A model generated the notes under the pieces. The model was not told the DNA's origin, ran no database searches, and saw only the letters and a list, made by a program, of their open reading frames with translations. A stretch of DNA of 64,000 nt from Geobacillus thermodenitrificans subsp. thermodenitrificans DSM 465 (GTDB lineage: Bacteria; Bacillota; Bacilli; Bacillales; Anoxybacillaceae). This document shows positions 61,500-64,000 of this stretch, piece after piece (the stretch's first letter is position 1; each line of letters begins with the position of its first letter). Position numbers and translations under genes: made by a program. Where the stretch lies: assembly GCF_000496575.1 (NCBI RefSeq), contig NZ_AYKT01000015.1, positions 1-64,000 of the forward strand, given 5' to 3'.

Positions 61500-61799
61500 G
61501 TGAAGCATGACATTTTTTCAAAAGACCCACGCTATAAAATAGCTCGCAAGGAAGTTTGGATTGGGATAGGTTTGGTGATTTTCAATTTTATTTGGTGGTA
61601 TGGTTTTGCTTATGGATTAGGATCTGTACCTGCTAACCAATACAGCTATATCTTTGGATTTCCTGCTTGGTTTTTTTACAGCTGTATCCTTGGTTTAATT
61701 GTTATGTCCTTGCTTGTTTTCACTGTTGTTAAATTCTTTTTTAAAGAAGTTCCGTTTGACGAGGACGAAATCGATGGAGAAGGGAGGGGGGTAAAATGA
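61500..61799 (+). CDS. DUF997 (YhdT-type) membrane protein
   Basis: 99 residues with two membrane helices (about residues 21-42 and 55-80). YhdT/DUF997 proteins are almost always encoded directly before a PanF-like sodium/solute symporter, as here; they are thought to be its small partner. GTG start after GATGGGGGTTCTATGA. Its stop overlaps the next start (ATGA), so the two are translationally coupled. AT-rich codon use. Confidence 0.85.
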   Translation: MKHDIFSKDPRYKIARKEVWIGIGLVIFNFIWWYGFAYGLGSVPANQYSYIFGFPAWFFYSCILGLIVMSLLVFTVVKFFFKEVPFDEDEIDGEGRGVK

Positions 61800-63265
61800 A
61801 TTGGGAAGTAATTATACCATTAATCATATTCCTTTTGATCACTTTTAGCGTTGGGGTCTGGGCGAATAAATATGTCAGTAAAACTAATTCCTTCCTTCAG
61901 GAATATTTTTTAGGGAGCAGGGAATTAGGTGGGTTTATTTTAGCCATGACTATGATGGCTACATATGGTAGTGCCAGTAGTTTTATTGGAGGACCGGGTG
62001 TTGCTTATACGACGGGATTAGGTTGGGTTTTGTTGTCAATGGCACAACTACCAGCAGGATACTTTGTGTTAATGATTCTTGGAAAGAAGTTTGCTATTGC
62101 AGCAAGAAAGTATCAAGCAATTACCTTAATCGATTTTTTGAAATCAAGATATGAAAGTAAATGGGTTGTGCTACTCTCCGCTTTAAGCATCATTATCTTC
62201 TTATTTTCAGCAATGGCTGCTCAATGGGTAGGGGGAGCTAGATTAATTGAATCGTTAACAGGTTTGTCCTATACAACAGCACTATTTATTTTTGCTGTTT
62301 CTGTGTTGGTCTATGTTATAATTGGTGGTTTTCGGGCTGTGGCTATGACGGATGCTATTCAGGGAACCGTTATGTTTATTGGTACTTTCATTCTACTCAT
62401 TGCCACCATCGTTGCCGGTGGAGGAGTATCAAACATTATCTCAGAGCTAGCGACAGAAAATCCAAATTTAATAACGCCATTTGGTGCGGAAGGAGAACTT
62501 ACTCCATTATATGTATCTTCATTTTGGATTTTAGTAGGTGTTGGAGTTGTCGGATTGCCACAGATCACAGTTCGAGCCATGTCTTATAAAAACGCTAAGG
62601 CGATGCATCGAGCAATTATTATTAGTACCGTATTTGTTGGTTTTATTATGCTTGCTATGCATCTAATTGGAGTTTTTGCACGAGTAATTATACCAGGTGT
62701 AGAGATAGGCGATAAGGTAATGCCATTGCTTACCCTTCATGTTCTGCCTGCTTGGTTAGCAGGGATTATATTGACTGCTCCATTGGCTGCTATTATGTCT
62801 ACAGTAGACTCTTTGTTAATATTGGTTAGTTCTTCTATAGTGAAGGATGTTTATCTAAACTACATCAAACCGGAAGCAACGGAGAAACAAATTAAAACAG
62901 CAAGTTTTGGAGTAACAACGATTATTGGAATACTAGTTTTTCTGATGGCATTAAGTCCTCCAGATTTGTTGATTTGGCTAAATCTTTTCTCTTTTGGCGG
63001 TTTAGAGGCTGCGTTTATTTGGCCAGTTATTCTAGGACTGTATTGGAAAAAGGGGAATAAATACGGAGCCATTGCTTCCATGATTGTTGGTGTTGGCTCG
63101 TATATTGTCATTCACACATACTTTGGCAATTTATTCGGTTTACACACCGTAGTAGTGCCTGTTCTTTTATCATGCATTGTTTATGTGCTTACTAGTCTAA
63201 TTACAAATAAAACGATGGGAATGAAAGTAGACTATGGGTTAAGTCATCAAACAAAGGAGGTTTAA
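61796..63265 (+). CDS. panF: Sodium/pantothenate-type symporter (SSS family)
   Basis: 489 residues, 13 membrane helices, SSS (TC 2.A.21) family. The M-A-T-Y-G-S-A-S-S-F-I-G-G-P-G stretch in helix 2 and the A-G-I-I-L-T-A-P-L-A-A-I-M-S-T-V-D-S-L-L sodium-site region near residue 320 fit PanF. The substrate is uncertain: the operon continues with an M20 peptidase rather than a CoA gene, so another carboxylate or N-acyl compound is possible. Confidence 0.82.
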   Translation: MNWEVIIPLIIFLLITFSVGVWANKYVSKTNSFLQEYFLGSRELGGFILAMTMMATYGSASSFIGGPGVAYTTGLGWVLLSMAQLPAGYFVLMILGKKFAIAARKYQAITLIDFLKSRYESKWVVLLSALSIIIFLFSAMAAQWVGGARLIESLTGLSYTTALFIFAVSVLVYVIIGGFRAVAMTDAIQGTVMFIGTFILLIATIVAGGGVSNIISELATENPNLITPFGAEGELTPLYVSSFWILVGVGVVGLPQITVRAMSYKNAKAMHRAIIISTVFVGFIMLAMHLIGVFARVIIPGVEIGDKVMPLLTLHVLPAWLAGIILTAPLAAIMSTVDSLLILVSSSIVKDVYLNYIKPEATEKQIKTASFGVTTIIGILVFLMALSPPDLLIWLNLFSFGGLEAAFIWPVILGLYWKKGNKYGAIASMIVGVGSYIVIHTYFGNLFGLHTVVVPVLLSCIVYVLTSLITNKTMGMKVDYGLSHQTKEV

Positions 63266-63268
63266 TTC

Positions 63269-64000
63269 ATGAATAATTATGTTACGGATTCTACCCTTCG
63301 CCTTCTTCGAGATAGGGAGGAAGTAGTTAAGCTTACACAGGCACTTGTGCGAATTCCAAGTGTGTATCGGCCAGGAGATCCTGAGGGGAATGAACAAAAA
63401 GTGGCTCAATATGTAGCGAATTATTTAAAACAGATGGGAGTAGAGGTGCATATAGAAGAAGTAGAACCGGGACGCCCTAATGTTATCGGTATTATCGACT
63501 CTGGAAAGCCGGGGAAAACCATTCTTTTTGAGGGACATACAGATGTAGTAACAGAAGGGGATAGAAGTGCATGGACTTATGACCCTTTCGGAGCGGAAAT
63601 TGTTAATGGGAGAATTTATGGGAGGGGCACAAATGACACAAAAGGAAATTTAGCTTGTATGATCACCGCTGTTCATTCTTTATTGAGGGAGAAAGAACAA
63701 TGGAAAGGAAAAATTATACTTTGTATTCCTTGTGATGAAGAAGGAATGATGATCGGGATTAAACACTTTATCCAAAGAGGTTGGGCGAAGGGGGTTGATG
63801 GTGCGATTATTTGTGAGCCGGAAGAAAATCAAGTATGTATTGCGCAAAAAGGAGCGATGAGGATTGTTATTCGTGTATATGGAAAGATGGCACATGGGGC
63901 GATTCCTTTAAGTGGTATAAATCCAAACACAAGAATGGCGAAATTAATATGTGAGTTAGAACAACTAGAGAAACGAGAAAAAGAAAGATTAGGGAAACAT
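63269..64000 (+). CDS. M20-family metallopeptidase/deacylase (ArgE/DapE type), 5' part
   Basis: 244 codons, running off the window end. Dinuclear-zinc M20 enzyme: metal ligand His90 and Asp92 in F-E-G-H-T-D-V-V, metal-bridging Asp123 in Y-G-R-G-T-N-D-T-K-G, and catalytic Glu157-Glu158 in D-E-E-G. Family members remove acyl groups or hydrolyse dipeptides; the exact substrate cannot be told. ATG after AAAGGAGGTTTAATTC, four bases after the panF stop, so coexpressed with the transporter, possibly to process what it imports. The insertion (lid) domain starts near residue 195. Confidence 0.88.
   Translation, partial: MNNYVTDSTLRLLRDREEVVKLTQALVRIPSVYRPGDPEGNEQKVAQYVANYLKQMGVEVHIEEVEPGRPNVIGIIDSGKPGKTILFEGHTDVVTEGDRSAWTYDPFGAEIVNGRIYGRGTNDTKGNLACMITAVHSLLREKEQWKGKIILCIPCDEEGMMIGIKHFIQRGWAKGVDGAIICEPEENQVCIAQKGAMRIVIRVYGKMAHGAIPLSGINPNTRMAKLICELEQLEKREKERLGKH

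Overview
The window comes from a thermophilic Bacillaceae chromosome, almost certainly Geobacillus. The gene order purEKBCSQLFMNHD - yerA - yerB - yerC - pcrB - pcrA - ligA - camS - gatCAB is the Bacillus/Geobacillus core arrangement. The PcrA protein has the 724-residue length and near-identical sequence of the Geobacillus stearothermophilus enzyme as I remember it. The lantibiotic precursor has a core that matches geobacillin I as I remember it, which points to a G. thermodenitrificans-like strain. No database search was possible; all names rest on motifs, lengths, order and recall.

Layout. 1-30 is the 3' end of a 5S rRNA with its terminator, followed by a small Hsp20 gene on the minus strand. 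790-14042 is the complete purine (IMP/AMP branch) operon, preceded by two PurR boxes, a sigma-A promoter and a guanine-class purine riboswitch with terminator. It is closed by an intrinsic terminator, and a tiny membrane-peptide ORF lies antisense to its end. 14145-25332 is the conserved yerA-camS block, interrupted between yerB and yerC by a decayed IS200/IS605-type tnpB. 25334-29396 holds a LOG-family hydrolase, a flavin amine oxidase, a VOC-family protein and non-coding or decayed stretches. 29415-34214 is gatCAB followed by metY.

34650-47470 is an accessory island, AT-richer than its surroundings: a class I lanthipeptide cluster with lanA (geobacillin I-like, seven core cysteines), lanB, lanT, lanC, lanR and lanK on the plus strand, and convergent lanF-lanE-lanG-lanI immunity genes on the minus strand. 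Intrinsic-terminator-like hairpins separate lanA, lanB and lanTC. No LanP protease is seen, but a decayed exported-protein ORF sits between lanA and lanB.

48064-51135 is an OpuC/OpuB-type osmoprotectant ABC transporter. 51581-53484 has a decayed Rpn/PD-(D/E)XK-type remnant and an isolated CRISPR locus: two arrays with the same 30-nt repeat and nearly identical 166-168-nt leaders, with a lone cas6 between them and no other cas genes in the window. 53633-60808 holds an ASCH protein, an MFS exporter, a membrane protein-PspA pair, and a two-component system divergent from an HtrA-type protease; paired GTGAAA boxes lie in the divergent region. 61500-64000 is an AT-rich operon of a DUF997 protein, a PanF-type sodium symporter and an M20 peptidase that runs off the window.

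How it fits together: the purine operon makes nucleotides under double (PurR and riboswitch) control; pcrB/pcrA/ligA/camS and gatCAB are housekeeping; the lan island makes, exports, senses and resists one lanthipeptide; the Opu, PspA and HtrA/two-component loci form an envelope and osmotic stress neighbourhood.
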